Assembly: GCA_003415625.1 (NCBI GenBank)
Contig: PYIU01000006.1
Span: 806,001-870,000, forward strand
From: Aquanectria penicillioides
Lineage: Eukaryota > Ascomycota > Sordariomycetes > Hypocreales > Nectriaceae
DNA length: 64,000 nt
Reading direction: 5' to 3'
Part shown: in pieces, positions 46,426-58,439 of the stretch
How positions within the stretch are numbered: the stretch's first letter is position 1
Layout: each line of letters starts with the position of its first letter
Notes under the pieces: model-generated
What the model saw: the letters and a program-made list of their open reading frames with translations, nothing else
The model's database searches: none
What the model was told of the DNA's origin: nothing
Position numbers and translations under genes: made by a program

Positions 46426-49400
46426 ATGACATCTACGCGAACTGACTCTGGCACGGTGGCCGAAGAGCTCCGCCAGTCTGTGCTCCAAGGTCAAGGATCG
46501 CAATTTGGGTCCTCCAGTGATACCGATGTCGAGCCTGAAAACGTCGATGAGGAGAGAGGCAAAGACTTCATTGAGAAGTGCCTCACTCTGACTTTTAAGG
46601 ACGTCACCGTGAAAGTGACTGCCCCAGAAGAGGCATTGGCAGAGACTCTTTGGTCTAGAGTTGATCCCCGTCAACTCATCAACCTATTTGGTCGATCTAA
46701 TAGACCCAAGAGAGTAAGACCCTTGCCGTAATGAATCCATTTTGGAAGGACATAGCATGCATGCTAACAAGAACAGACAATTCTGCATGAAGTCACGGGA
46801 CAAGTCAACCCAGGGGAGATGGTACGTATCAATGAATCCGAAATAGGGAATCTCTGCTGATATCCCAGCTCCTCGTTTTGGGTCGACCAGGATCGGGATG
46901 CACGTCTCTCCTTCGCGTGCTGTCCAATCACCGTGAGTCTTTCCAGGAAGTTCTCGGCGAAACACGATACGGCAACATGAACCACATCGAGACCAAAAAA
47001 TTCCGTCAGCAGATTGTTTTCAACACCGAAGGTTTGTTTCTCATGAATATAAAGAAGAATACGATTATTGATGGTGTTGCCAGATGATATTCATTTCCCC
47101 ACTCTGACCGTCAATCAAACCATGAAGTTCGCTCTTCGGAACAAAGTGCCCCGAGATAGACCCGATCATGTCGAAAAGAAGCATCACTTTGTTCAAGACA
47201 TGCGCGACCGTATCTTGGGCTCATTGGGCATTGGCCACACCAAGAATACATTGGTTGGAAATGAATTCATTCGCGGCGTTTCTGGTGGAGAGCGAAAGCG
47301 AGTGTCTCTTGCTGAGGTCATGGCTAGTCAGGTTGGTTACCCGATTGAGCCATGTAGATCCGGAACACCAGAGCTGACACATTTCGCAGAGCCCCGTCCA
47401 ATTCTGGGATCAGCCAACTCGAGGTCTCGATTCCAAGACAGCGCTGGAGTTTGTGGTGACGCTGCGCAAGGATGCCGATATCAACGCCAAGACTGTTGTG
47501 TTGACCACGTACCAGGCAGGAAATGGTATTTTTGATGCTTTTGACAAGGTCCTCGTCCTTGCCGAAGGATGCGTCATCTACTATGGTCACCGCGTTGCTG
47601 CCAAGTCCTATTTTGAGGACATGGGATTCATCTGCCCCAGAGGCGCGAACATTGCTGATTTCCTCACCTCCGTCACGGTGAAAACCGAGCGTGAGATAGC
47701 TCCTGGCTTCGAGCATCGAGTTCCGACCACGCCAGAGGAATTCGAAGCTGCCTACAAAAGCAGCGACACTTATCAGAAGATGGTTGAACTTATTCAGCCG
47801 CCGGAGACTCTTGGACACCAAGTCGACGATCTGAAAATGGCCGTCGAGCGAGAGAAGAGGCAAAGGCAATGGAACGTGGGCCCCCGAGGTGTTTACACAG
47901 CCGGCCTCCGTGAACAAGTCATCAACTGCACCCAGCGGTAAGTTTTATTATTTTTTGTCAATATTCTTCAAAGCTAACGTCACAGGCAATGGCAAATCAT
48001 GATGGGTGATCGGCTGTCTCTCTGTGTCAAAGTCGTTTCGGCCATTATCCAGGCTTTGGTGTGCGGCAGTCTTTTCTACAACCTGCCAAACACCAGTCAG
48101 TCCATCTTCCTTCGCCCCGGTGTTCTATTCTTCCCCGTCCTGTACTTCTTGCTGGAGGCCATGTCGGAAACGACTGCGTCTTTCATGGGCCGTCCCATTT
48201 TGGTGCGCCACAAACGATTTGGATTTTATCGCCCAACCGCATTCTGTATTGCCAACGCAATCACGGATATCCCCATCGTGATGGTTCAAGTCACATGCTT
48301 CTCCTTGATCATCTACTTCATGAGCTCATTGCAGATGGACGTTGGGAAATTCTTTACGTTCTGGATCGTTGTGAATGCAAGCACTCTTTGCTTCTGCCAA
48401 ATGTTTAGAGCGGTCGGCGCCATGTTCAGTCATTTTGGAACAGCCAGTTATATCACTGGCTTGCTCTCTACCATTTTCTTCGTTTATGGAGGTAAGTTGA
48501 GCAGACTATCTTCGGAGGACCTTCTTGCTGACTTGATGGCTAGGGTATCTCATCCCATTCAGCAAGATGCACCCTTGGTTCCGCTGGATCTTCTACTTGA
48601 ACCCCGGTGCTTATGCCTTCGAGTCTCTGATGGCGAACGAGTTTGATGGTCTCTATCTCCAATGCATTTCTCCCCAATATATTCCATTTGGAGGTGACTA
48701 TAATAACCAGACTTCTGAATATCGAGGCTGTACTGTAATGGGAAGCGACGCCTCTGGCATGATTAGTGGCATCGAATATGTCCACAAGCAGTATAGTTAC
48801 TCCGTTGGACATATCTGGCGCGGCTTCGGTGTTGTCATTGGCTTCTGGTTTTTCTTCATCGCCATTACCGCTTTGGGGTTCGAACTGAGAAACAACCATG
48901 GAGGTTCTTCTGTCCTGTTGTTCAAGAGAGGGTCAAGAACCAAGAAGCAGTCGGACCCCGAGATGGGATCTGGCCAAGCCCCAGAACCGTCTATGCAGCT
49001 CGCTGGCCAGGGCACCCGCCAGTCTACATTTGCGTGGCACGACCTTGACTATTACGTACAGTATCAAGGGGCTCAGAAGCAGTTGTTGAACAAGGTCTTT
49101 GGATTTGTGCAACCTGGCAATCTCGTCGCCTTGATGGGCTGCTCTGGAGCCGGAAAGACAACGTAAGGAACATAACCTGATTGCAATTTAATACCGCTGC
49201 TGATTGACAATACAGGCTTTTGGATGTCCTTGCTCAACGAAAAGATGCAGGCGAAATACGAGGCTCCATTCTCATTGATGGAAAACCCCAGGGAATTTCT
49301 TTCCAAAGAATGACTGGTTATTGCGAACAGATGGATGTCCACGAGGCAACGTCGACTGTCCGCGAGGCGCTGATTTTCTCCGCACTACTCCGCCAACCCC

Positions 49401-51279
49401 GAGACACTCCCCACGACGAGAAAATTGCATATGTTGACCACATTATTCACTTGTTGGAACTTGATGATATTTGCGATGCCATTATTGGAAGTAAGTTGCG
49501 GGTTGACTGAAAAGCCGCGAGTTGACATGCTGACGGTTGCAGACCCTGGCGCTGGTCTCAGCATTGAGCAACGGAAGCGTGTGACCTTAGGAGTCGAATT
49601 AGTGGCAAAGCCCACTCTCCTGTTCCTGGATGAGCCCACTTCTGGTTTGGATGGACAGTCCGCATACAACATCGTCCGGTTCATGCGTCGACTCGTTGAT
49701 GGTGGCCAGGCTGTCCTGTGCACGATCCACCAACCCTCCGCCGTTTTGTTTGATGCTTTTGACTCGCTTGTTTTGTTAGCCAGGAGAGGTAAAATGGCTT
49801 ATTTTGGAGAAAGTGAGTTTCTGCTTAGATTTTTATTCTTGGCCCATGCTAACGCAGGAGAAGCTGGTCAATACTCCAAGGTCGTCCTGGACTATTTTGC
49901 GAAAAATGGAGCTCCTTGTCCCAATAACACCAATCCAGCCGAACATATCGTTGAGGTTATTCAAGGAAACAGCGAGGTTGATATCAATTGGGTTGATGTC
50001 TGGAATCAGTCCTCTGAGCGACGTGCTGCCCTTGACAAGCTCGAAAAGTTGAACAGAGAGGCTTTGGCTCGCACTTCCGATATCAAAGAAGATACGGCAA
50101 GCTTCGCAACATCTAAGTGGTTCCAGTGGAAGATGGTGCTCCAACGTCAAATGGTTCAGCTTTGGCGATCCCCGGTATGCAATCTCATTACCATACGTCA
50201 AACGGTCCTAATGATGCCCCAGGATTACGTGTGGAATAAGATTAACTTGCATATATTCGCGGCACTTTTCAGTGGATTCACATTCTGGATGATTGGCGAC
50301 GGAACCTTCGATCTGCAGCTCCGACTTTTCGCCATTTTCAACTTCATCTTCGTTGCCCCGGGATGTATCAATCAGATGCAGCCCTACTTCCTCCACAACC
50401 GCGACCTTTTTGAGACAAGAGAGAAGAAGGTTGGTTCTACTGTAGACTTCTGATTTTCTTGATTCTTACATATTTCTAGTCCAAAACGTATCACTGGGTT
50501 GCTTTTATCGGAGCTCAGACTGTGTCTGAGATTCCATATCTCATCATCTGCGCAACTCTCTATTTTGCATGCTGGTATTTCACTGCCGGATTTCCCGTCG
50601 AGGCTAGAATCTCAGGACACATCTACCTTCAAATGATTTGTATGTGAAATTCTATCTCAAGGAAAATCTTTTTTAGTTGACATTTCTCTAGTCTACGAGT
50701 TTTTGTACACCTCAGTTGGCCAGGCAATTGCTGCATACGCCCCCAACGAATACTTTGCGGCTATTATGAATCCTCTTCTAATCGGTGCCGGTATGATTTC
50801 TTTCTGTGGTGTGGTCATGCCATATGAGTCTATGCAACCGTTCTGGAAGTATTGGCTGTATTATCTCGACCCCTTCAACTACCTATTTGGAGGACTCCTA
50901 GGCCCTATTATTTGGGACGTTCAAGTTCAGTGTAATGCTGAAGAGTTTACTACCTTCAGTATCCCAGGCGGGCAGACATGTGGCCAGTACATGGCCGAAT
51001 TTCTCAGCTCTAATGCAGGTTATGTGTCCGAGCCTAACGCCACTGAGAGCTGCCAGTACTGCCCTTATACTACCGGAGCAGATTACGCTAAGACCTTCAA
51101 CCTTAACCAGGAATATTATGGATGGCGAGATGTGAGTTGATCTTACCTCTACTTCTTGGAAAATGATTAATAAATACTAGACTGGCATTACTGCCCTTTT
51201 CTGCATCTCGTCTTATGCACTGGTCTTCTTGATGATGAAATTGAGGAGCAAGAAAACCAAGAGTGCCAGATCTGAATAA
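46426..51279 (+). CDS. PDR-type (ABCG) multidrug ABC transporter
   Basis: Fourteen exons: 46426-46713, 46777-46821, 46869-47031, 47084-47331, 47390-47937, 47986-48491, 48544-49162, 49216-49490, 49543-49812, 49864-50174, 50223-50429, 50480-50639, 50692-51131, 51181-51279; 1392 aa. Order is NBD1-TMD1-NBD2-TMD2. NBD1 has the degenerate fungal Walker [10 protein letters not shown] (residues 116-124, Cys for Lys), signature [10 protein letters not shown] and [12 protein letters not shown]2 has intact Walker [10 protein letters not shown] (798-806), the degenerate signature [12 protein letters not shown] and Walker [14 protein letters not shown]. This asymmetry, one working site built from both halves, is the PDR hallmark. 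Such pumps export azoles, plant defence compounds or own metabolites across the plasma membrane. The exon 10 start is ambiguous: acceptors at 49857 or 49863 give REAGQYS or TGQYS; the latter fits the family and branch spacing better. It lies between a Zn2Cys6 regulator and an FMO. Confidence 0.93.
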
Positions 51280-51855
51280 TTTCAAATTTCGACGAAGCTT
51301 CGAATGAATGCCATAAAAGATGTTTAGAGAAGGATATAAACGTTTTAGAATTAGACACTTAGAGGGAATAGAGGCTATAAGAACTAGAGCCTAAATTAGG
51401 GGAATAGACCAATTTGGATACACGAGGCGCTGTGATCGCTTTACATAGGCTAGTAGAATAGAAATTTTTGGCATCCAACCAACCCCCCAACACATCTCCT
51501 CAGAAAACCGGGCCTGTAGCGCGCTGGGTAAATTGCTTTTGGGCTATGGACGGATCCTACCAGTTTCGGATTTATTCTTGGTTGAACATAGGACCTTATA
51601 ATACAGGGGTCAGTATTCTTGCTTACGTCTAAACTCACTACACGGCATATTGTAGTAACGGGATATGTCTTTCCTTAGCGCTTACATGGACGAGCGGGTA
51701 AATATGTCTTATGTCAGATTGTCATCAAACGTTCGGTTGCAAAGACCACTCTCCCTTCACCATCAACCTCTGTATCGGTTACACAACTGATTGTGGCATT
51801 TTTCGTCCTATTTCGGTGGAAATAGTGTCTGCAGTTGATTGAGAAACGATCGAAA
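51280..51855. other. Spacer between ABC transporter and FMO genes
   Basis: About 575 bp, AT-rich, no gene. It should hold the ABC 3' UTR and FMO promoter. Confidence 0.5.
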
Positions 51856-53776
51856 ATGGAAACAGCTGTTAAGAATGCAGTTGCTCCCACGGTGGCTATC
51901 ATTGGCGCAGGTGAATGAGGCCCTTGGCGTATTCCAAACAGCCTATAACCCTCGAGCTTTAGGTCCCACCGGATTGTCTATGCTCAAGACCTTTCTTGAA
52001 GATGGGTTTGATGCTACTATTCTCGAGCGAAGAAACCGCGTTGGTGGATTGTGGTCATATACTGAAGATGAAAGCATGACCACGGCTCTTCCAGGTTTGC
52101 ATCTTTCTTGACAGAATACCCTATTCTGGGCTGATCAAAATATCTAGAGACATCTGCAAACATCAGCAAGTATACATGTGGTTTTACTGATTTTCCAATG
52201 CCCGACAGTGAGTTTGGAGACCCTAAGTAACCAGCACCACGTCAAGCACGTAGCAACTAATCTAAGTTTAGAGTATCCTCCCTTTTTAAGCCAAACCGAT
52301 TTCCAAGAGTTTTTAGAGTCATACAGCACTCATTTTGGCCTGGAAAAACACATTTTGTTTCAAACGAGTGTGACCAAAATAGTGCGAAATGCGACAGATA
52401 CAAAGTGGCAAGTTGGAATGGTCAGAGACAAGGCACTTGAAGTCAGAGAGTTTGACAAAATTGTGTGTTGTCATGGTTATCAAACAGAGGCGAAATCACC
52501 CAAGTTTCAAGGACAAGAAAATTTCCGAGGCAGAATTGTTCATGCCCAACAGTTTCGAAAGTAAGTTCGCTTCTCTTTCGGAGGGGCATTTTCTAAGTCT
52601 CGCAGGCCAGAGGAATTTCAGGACCAAAGAGTACTGTTTGTGGGCATGAGCGCAACAGCCAGCGATGTTGTCCCAATGACAGTCCCTTATGCAGCAAAGG
52701 TCTACATGTCCCATCGCCGAGGTGTCAAAATCTTCAGCCGCTGGCAGAATGGAGTCCCAACTGATCTCTTGACCACCCACTCTCGCCGTCAGGCTTCTTA
52801 TGTCATGCAACGCTGGTTTCCAAATTTAACCGCATCATTGGCTAAGCTTGCGTTTAAATTCTTGTCAAGAAAGTTTGGGAAATTGGATCCCAGCTGGCGA
52901 TTGCAACAAGATGTGCCATCCATCTCTTTCTCCCTGTCGGCTTGCGTGTCGGTTATGCTGGACCTTCTTCGTGAAGGCAAGATCACATCAGTTGGAGGCA
53001 TCGAATGCTTTCCTGGTGGGAAAAAGGTCAAATTCGTGGATGGCACAGTCCTTGATGATATTGACACAGTAGTTCTTTGCACTGGCTACGGCGCAGACTT
53101 CGGGATCATTCCATTCGTTGAGCATAGTGCTCCTGAAGTCGATGCACGAGGGAAAACCTATAACGGCCCACCGATGCCTCGTTTGTACAAGAATATTTTC
53201 CCGCCCAAGTATTCGGACAGTGTTGCAGTACTTATAGCATCATCATATGGCAAGAGCAATGGGTTCTCGTTTGCAGATGTTATTTCTATGGCCATTAGCA
53301 ATGTCTGGCGAGACGTTAGCTCTGATTTGTTGCCATCGACTTCCGAAATGGAACGTACCATCGACAATCACCACAAGTGGGTTGCCGAACGTTGGGCAAA
53401 GGACAACAACACCGATGTTTGCGCTGTGAAGCAATGGGAATTCCAGGGATTTTTGCATGAAGCGGCCGGTACAGGGATGGAAAATCTAGGCTGGGGATGG
53501 AGGGGGTGGTGGACGTGGCTCAAGGATCCGCGAATGAGCTATTTAATGAGGAATGGCGTAGAAACAGCGCACGCGTTTCGATATTTCGAAACAGGGAAGA
53601 GAGCTACCTGGCCGGGCGCGAAGGATGCCATTCTTCATACAAACGCCTTGGTAAAGAAGCTCAAGGCTGAGGGGCCCCCGAAGGCTCGACATAGTGCACT
53701 CAATTTGGTCCTGGAGTTCATTATCAGCACAGAAACCACATTGAGTGTCGTATTTCCTAATGTCAATGTTGAATAG
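51856..53776 (+). CDS. Flavin-containing monooxygenase
   Basis: Five exons: 51856-51910, 51963-52094, 52148-52207, 52272-52560, 52606-53776; 568 aa. The first intron splits the FAD-binding GAGPTG (residues 17-22). Other motifs are GGLWSYTED (FAD), ISKYTCGFTDFPMPD (the FMO TSKxxxxFSDFPxP region), the fingerprint FRGRIVHAQQF (FxGxxxHxxxF/Y), a second dinucleotide motif VGMSATASD, less perfect than GxGxxG, and VVLCTGYGADF (the FMO ATG motif). FMOs use NADPH and oxygen to oxidise soft nucleophiles (N, S) or, in related enzymes, ketones. Orientation and neighbours (regulator, PDR pump) suggest a shared role in handling a small molecule, but the substrate is unknown. Confidence 0.9.
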
Positions 53777-55072
53777 CGCGTGGTTTTCGGCTCGATAGTA
53801 TTGAAAATTTTAAGTATTTGAGGATTCCTAAGCAACCAGTTAGGTTTCAAGGCTAAACTACAAAATGCTTGCTATAACACTATCGCCCGTCGTTAGTGCA
53901 GTCTGTTATACCAAGCCGTTTATTTATAGAATCCCTTCATCAATTTGTTTACACCTGCTCATTTCTATTTTCTAATATCTTTTGATCAGAGAGGCGTAGC
54001 CTGTTATCTATTCAACATCGGTCAGAAATGTCGTCTCAGCCTCAGATAAGACTTCATCTACGCCTGTCGGAACGCTTGGATCCCTGTTGTCCCCCATTGC
54101 CGCTATCCCGCATTCTGAACGCAACGATTCCGATAAGAAAACTATCCAGGATTCTGATTCAACGAGGCTAGCGTAGCCGCCAGTAGTGTCTTTGATACTG
54201 TAAGGGGGCAACAAGAGTAGACCAATTACAGCTCTAGGACAGTTGACAACTCCATGCAACGTGTTGTAGTCGACAGATACACCCCAGGTTATGACATCCC
54301 TGTGATCGGTAAATCAATTCTCATCTCCAAGGATTCTTCTGATTCCACCTTTCCAATCCACAACGTGAATATAGATCCCAAATAATGATCTAAAGAAGCT
54401 GAAGTTAGGAGTTTGGCCAAGCCAACCTCTAGAGGATCTCGTTTTGTGAGACGCAAATCTTGACTAACTTAGAAAGAGTAGTGGCGGAATGACGCTGGTC
54501 CATTTATTACACCACGCATTTGAAAAACATCCCAAATAACTAATTTAAATATTGGAGGCAGAAATCAATAGATCTCAACTAGTCCGTTCTTGCTTGTATT
54601 TAAAAATGATTCTAGGAAGTTATTTAGTGCTCTTAGCCAGTCATGATGATGTATTGCAGCAACGCAATCTGAATCCACAGCCATGACAAGAATGGAAATC
54701 ATTGCATTCATCTCCACCGAAAATCAAGCCAAGGATCATTCCGGGTCTACATTGCATGCTCCGTCGTAATAGTTGATGAGCTGACTGACTTGCAAATCCA
54801 AAACACTTGTCCCTGTCTTTGCACCGGCTCCGTGGCCCTATTCATCTAAAGCGCAGGAGCAATTTAAAATAATAACAAGACCTAGCCTCGAATGGGTCTC
54901 GTTTCAGCTCGAAAATGATGGCTTTGAACACCTCGCGATCAGATCAAACTTTTCTTAGCAGTCGTGCTCTGGCAACCACACGGGTTTAGGCATCTCCACA
55001 GTCCGTGAGGCCTTTGAGTCAGGATCAACGTCTGCACACGACTCAACTTCATCATTCTGAAAGTCTTCGGTC
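53777..55072. other. Eroded AT-rich region with gene fragments
   Basis: No intact gene. A minus-strand frame at 54008-54259 and a short minus frame near 54680 (MAVDSDCVAAIHHHDWL) look like pieces of a decayed gene. See the fragment entries nearby. Confidence 0.4.
54008..54400 (-). pseudogene. Decayed fragment related to 55073-55249
   Basis: On the minus strand, IYIHVVDWKGGIRRILGDEN is followed by a stop, then a frame HGVVNCPRAVIGLLLLPPYS to LVESESW and beyond. The first part resembles SMWIHVAEGDGKRRLSVEK in the nearby fragment, and PYSIKDTTGGYASL resembles PFDTDGYTNLG. The two look like diverged copies of one unrecognised gene family, both broken. Confidence 0.35.
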
Positions 55073-55249
55073 CTAGATTATTCTCAAAGAATGGAAGGAT
55101 TCCGGTGGATCAATTGCAGGACACCCAAGGTTAGTGTAGCCGTCAGTGTCGAATGGGAAAGAGGCGAGGATGTCATCAGGAGAAAATGAGCGCGACTTCT
55201 CCACACTCAGCCTCCTCTTACCATCCCCCTCGGCTACATGGATCCACAT
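55073..55249 (-). pseudogene. Gene fragment, 58 aa, unknown family
   Basis: Minus frame starting MWIHVAEGDGKRRLSVEKSR and ending SFHSLRII, with a frame that stays open upstream. It aligns loosely with the fragment at 54008-54400. The family is not recognised. It could also be a short real exon. Confidence 0.3.
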
Positions 55250-55366
55250 TGAACCAGGCCGACTGCGGAGTAGAGTTTTAAAAAAGCTCCATTGCCCAGA
55301 ATAATCTTCGTCAAGAAAGATTGTTTGTTGTCTTTTAAGTAATCTCTGAGGGTTTTGGCAAAGAAC

Positions 55367-56701
55367 AAGACGGGATATGATCCGGAAGGGCTGGTGGCGG
55401 TGCCTTTCCAGACGGGTGAAGTAGAAAACGATTCATCGCACGCTCATGATACCATCTTTAGCGAAATAACAGATGAATGACCCAACTATCGCAATGCACA
55501 TACATTCTAGACACTTGGTTTTTCCATTGCTAACATTTCTTAGGTGGGATGGTTGGGAACATCAGATCTAATGATGAAGACCCAAACCGGTCTCGGAGTT
55601 TTGTCCGTTCCGTCCTCCTTCGATACGCTGGGCCTCGTGCCTGGAGTTATTTGCCCGTGTGCCATATCGGCGATTACCACTTGGTCTGACTACCTTGTTG
55701 GTACTTTTAAGCTTCGTCACCGTGAAGTTTATGGTATCGATGATGCTAGGGCATTGATGTTTGGCCGAATTGGTCGCGAATTGCTAGGATTTGCATTCTG
55801 TCTCTGTGAGTACACTCGGGAACGTCAATGGCCTAGGCTGACATCTTTTAGACTGGACCTTTGTTGCCGGCTCTGGTATGCTGGGTATTTCGATTGCCGT
55901 GTGAGTCTCTGATTATAAAATCACAAACAATCCAAAATTCACAGACACAATCTCAGCTGTGTCCTCACTTGTCTTTGCATTTGCAGGCACCCCTGCATTT
56001 TTCCCTATTGCGGCAGAAATGCGGGATCCTCGCGCCTACACAAAGGCGTTGCTCGTTTGTCAGGTTGTTGTCACTTCAACACATATCGCAATTGGCTGCG
56101 TAGTGTATTACTATCGTGGATCTTACGTTGCCTCTCCTGCTCTTGGTTCAGCCGGGCCAACCATCAAGAAAATTACATACGGACTGGCTCTCCCTGGATT
56201 GATAGTAACCACAACACTAACAGTTCACGTGAGTTCTGACTAAACCAATCTCTGTTTTCCATACTAAAATCGATGTAGTTGCCGAGCAAATCTATCTTCG
56301 TCCGTCTCCTCCGATGTTCAAAGCACCTCACTGCAAACTCCGCCGTCCACTGGGGAACGTGGCTCGGCTGCACTTTTGCAGTAGCCATGGTAGCTTACGT
56401 TATTGCCAGTGGTATTCCTGTCTTTGGCGGCCTTTTCTCTCTTATCGGTGCCCTCTTAGGTACTTTGATGCCGTTCCAACCCATGGGATGTATGTGGCTG
56501 TATGATAATTGGAGCGCAGGGAGGCGGGATCCATCTCTAAGATGGATTCTTATGGTCATCTGGAGCGTTTTCGTTATCGTATCTGGAATGTTTCTGACTA
56601 TTGCTGGAACTTACGGTTCTATTGTCGGTATTATCGACTCTTATCGAGAGTCTGCGGGATCAGTCGCGTGGTCTTGTGCTGACAACTCAAACTCTGTATG
56701 A
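55367..56701 (+). pseudogene. Decayed AAAP amino-acid permease
   Basis: Blocks of an amino acid/auxin permease are clear: HDTIFSEITDE then a TGA (55478-55480) then PNYRN; VGWLGTSDLMMKTQTGLGVL from 55544; YWTFVAGSGMLGISI from 55852; SDYKITNNPKFTDTISAVSS from 55908; a long membrane-rich end LPSKSIFVRLLRCSKHLTAN from 56279 to the stop at 56701. Lesions: no start codon in the first block, an in-frame TGA where the family has Gly, a GC instead of GT at the first donor, a missing stretch of roughly 90-100 residues (three or so membrane segments) between GISI and SDYK, and a TGA at 55902 where a Trp is expected before VSDYK. Later splice sites look normal. Transcripts could exist, but a working permease is very unlikely. 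The expected residues come from memory of the family. Confidence 0.8.
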
Positions 56702-56852
56702 TTTGCAGTAGGACGTTTTCGCTCACGCAGGAAAGGCAATTTGTTTACAAGCACGTAACAGCGCCAAAAAGATTAAGTAAATGCCTATTGGCTTATTCAT
56801 ATTAGAAACTATAGACTACATACCATGCTATGCATGTATATAAGCTCTTTAC

Positions 56853-58439
56853 TTAAATGCACTGCCAACTTTCCGTGGAATTTGGGTTACCAGATCCCTT
56901 GTAGCTGTTTCGAAGAGGATACTTGCAGTGCTTCCTCTGAAATGCTACCTTTTTCTTAGTGCTATCGGTGAATGATGTTCCAAGCACATAGTTGGGTGCG
57001 GTCCCTTCTTCCACCCATTTCACAATGGCAGATAGAACGTTGCCTTCAGTTTCATCACCAGCAAATCCACTTTGTCGATTCCCAATATTGTATGCTCCTG
57101 TTCCACCAGAACAATGGGCCATACCGGAGATACGGAAGTATCGATAGAATTCGTCGAGTTGCTCAGAGCGAAGCCCCATAGTCCGAGAGACATGGTTGTA
57201 ATACCGAGCTGAGTTGTCACTGGAGATGATGGGGTCTTGAAGACCATGATAATGCAAAATCTTGGCACCCCGATCTCTTACCGCAGACAAATCTCCTTTC
57301 CATGTCTGGATACCAAAGGTATCAACCTTCTTTGCAGCTTCAATGTCCTTCAACGTCAATTTGGGGCCCCACGAAGGATCGTTGTAGATGACGTAGCGCC
57401 ACCACTCAGTGCTGTATTGGAAATCCTTTCCAGACAAAAGGGTATAGGTCGCATCAGCTCCAGGCTGTAATCGGGGGTATATCATTGTTCCCGTGGCATC
57501 ATACAGGGGTGAAAAGACATCCCGAACAACTTGCGCCTGGATTCCTGTTATGCAATTATCCGTCTGGTTATTGGTGCAGATTAAAGTTTCAGGACGATAT
57601 TGACATAGATCAGGGTCTTCAATGATGCCATCCAAATAGCCATCAAGCCCGTCACATTGCTTTATCACGTCTTTGATCACCAAAGCCCACTGAGCACTAG
57701 TGAGAAATGTCGATGACCCAGATGCGCCGGTGATAGTGTAGAAGGAACCGGACCAGGCCACGAGGCCGTTAAATGCAAAAGCGGGAGCACCTGCGACAAT
57801 TCCATCGAAGTCTTCAGGAAAGTCCTGGGCCTCTTTGAAACCTTGTCGGCCACCTGTAGAGCATCCCAAGTAATATGACTTGGTATGTTTCTTTCCATAA
57901 AACTTTTTGGTGACCTGCTTTCCCAGGACCACACCAGTGTGGAGGGCACGGTAGGCAAAATCTTCAAGGACTTGTCGGTTCTTGTAGAAAGGCAATCCAG
58001 TGTTGCCATCGTGGCCATTGTTGGTTCCCACAACAGAGAAACCTCGGGCTGCTGCGTAGGCCATATCATCAAAGGCAATACAGCCACCCAAACCTCCATT
58101 TCCAACACTCAAGAAACGGCCGGTCCAGTTAAGGGGTAGCCAGGTTTCGAGAGTGATTCCGCTCTTCTCGGATGTGGTCGTATACATCCTTATCCGGCAG
58201 AAGTCGAAGTCTACCACAGAATTATACCCACTACACGTTTCATGTGTGGATGGGGCTGTAGCATTTGTCCCAGCAGCGACAAACTCGGTAAGGTTGATTT
58301 TCGTGTTTTGGAGCTCGCGGGCCAGCGATGTGGCGATTCCTTCACACTTTTTGGCGAATGCATTTTCTGATGACTGACTGCATTCTGACACTTGTACTAG
58401 GGCCTGAAGGCCTAACGTTACGGCATTGAAGATCTTCAT
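56853..58439 (-). CDS. Secreted tannase/feruloyl esterase
   Basis: Single exon, 528 aa. The ATG at 58439 is chosen because MKIFNAVTLGLQALVQVSE is a signal peptide; the open frame reaches back to 58601 without one. Motifs: C193-S194 in GCSTGGRQG (nucleophile elbow), D402 in GLQDPIIS, H442-C443 in GMAHCSGG. This is the CS-D-HC arrangement of the tannase family, in which the cysteines beside Ser and His form a disulfide that holds the triad. Acidic loop residues (DGLDGYLDGIIEDP) form the usual calcium site. The family hydrolyses feruloyl esters in plant cell walls or gallate esters in tannins. Several N-glycosylation sequons fit secretion. Which ester it prefers cannot be told here. Confidence 0.93.
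   Translation of the reverse strand: MKIFNAVTLGLQALVQVSECSQSSENAFAKKCEGIATSLARELQNTKINLTEFVAAGTNATAPSTHETCSGYNSVVDFDFCRIRMYTTTSEKSGITLETWLPLNWTGRFLSVGNGGLGGCIAFDDMAYAAARGFSVVGTNNGHDGNTGLPFYKNRQVLEDFAYRALHTGVVLGKQVTKKFYGKKHTKSYYLGCSTGGRQGFKEAQDFPEDFDGIVAGAPAFAFNGLVAWSGSFYTITGASGSSTFLTSAQWALVIKDVIKQCDGLDGYLDGIIEDPDLCQYRPETLICTNNQTDNCITGIQAQVVRDVFSPLYDATGTMIYPRLQPGADATYTLLSGKDFQYSTEWWRYVIYNDPSWGPKLTLKDIEAAKKVDTFGIQTWKGDLSAVRDRGAKILHYHGLQDPIISSDNSARYYNHVSRTMGLRSEQLDEFYRYFRISGMAHCSGGTGAYNIGNRQSGFAGDETEGNVLSAIVKWVEEGTAPNYVLGTSFTDSTKKKVAFQRKHCKYPLRNSYKGSGNPNSTESWQCI

Noticed and set aside
50175..50222. Reading straight through as coding in the ABC gene
   Set aside because: The frame is open, but GTATGC and CCCCAG sites flank 48 nt coding a segment ([16 protein letters not shown]) that breaks the conserved RSP-DYVWNK join; treated as an intron.
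55945..55960. CACAG at 55940-55944 as a splice acceptor in the permease
   Set aside because: Using it breaks the frame; the bases read better as coding PKFTDTISAV in the family.
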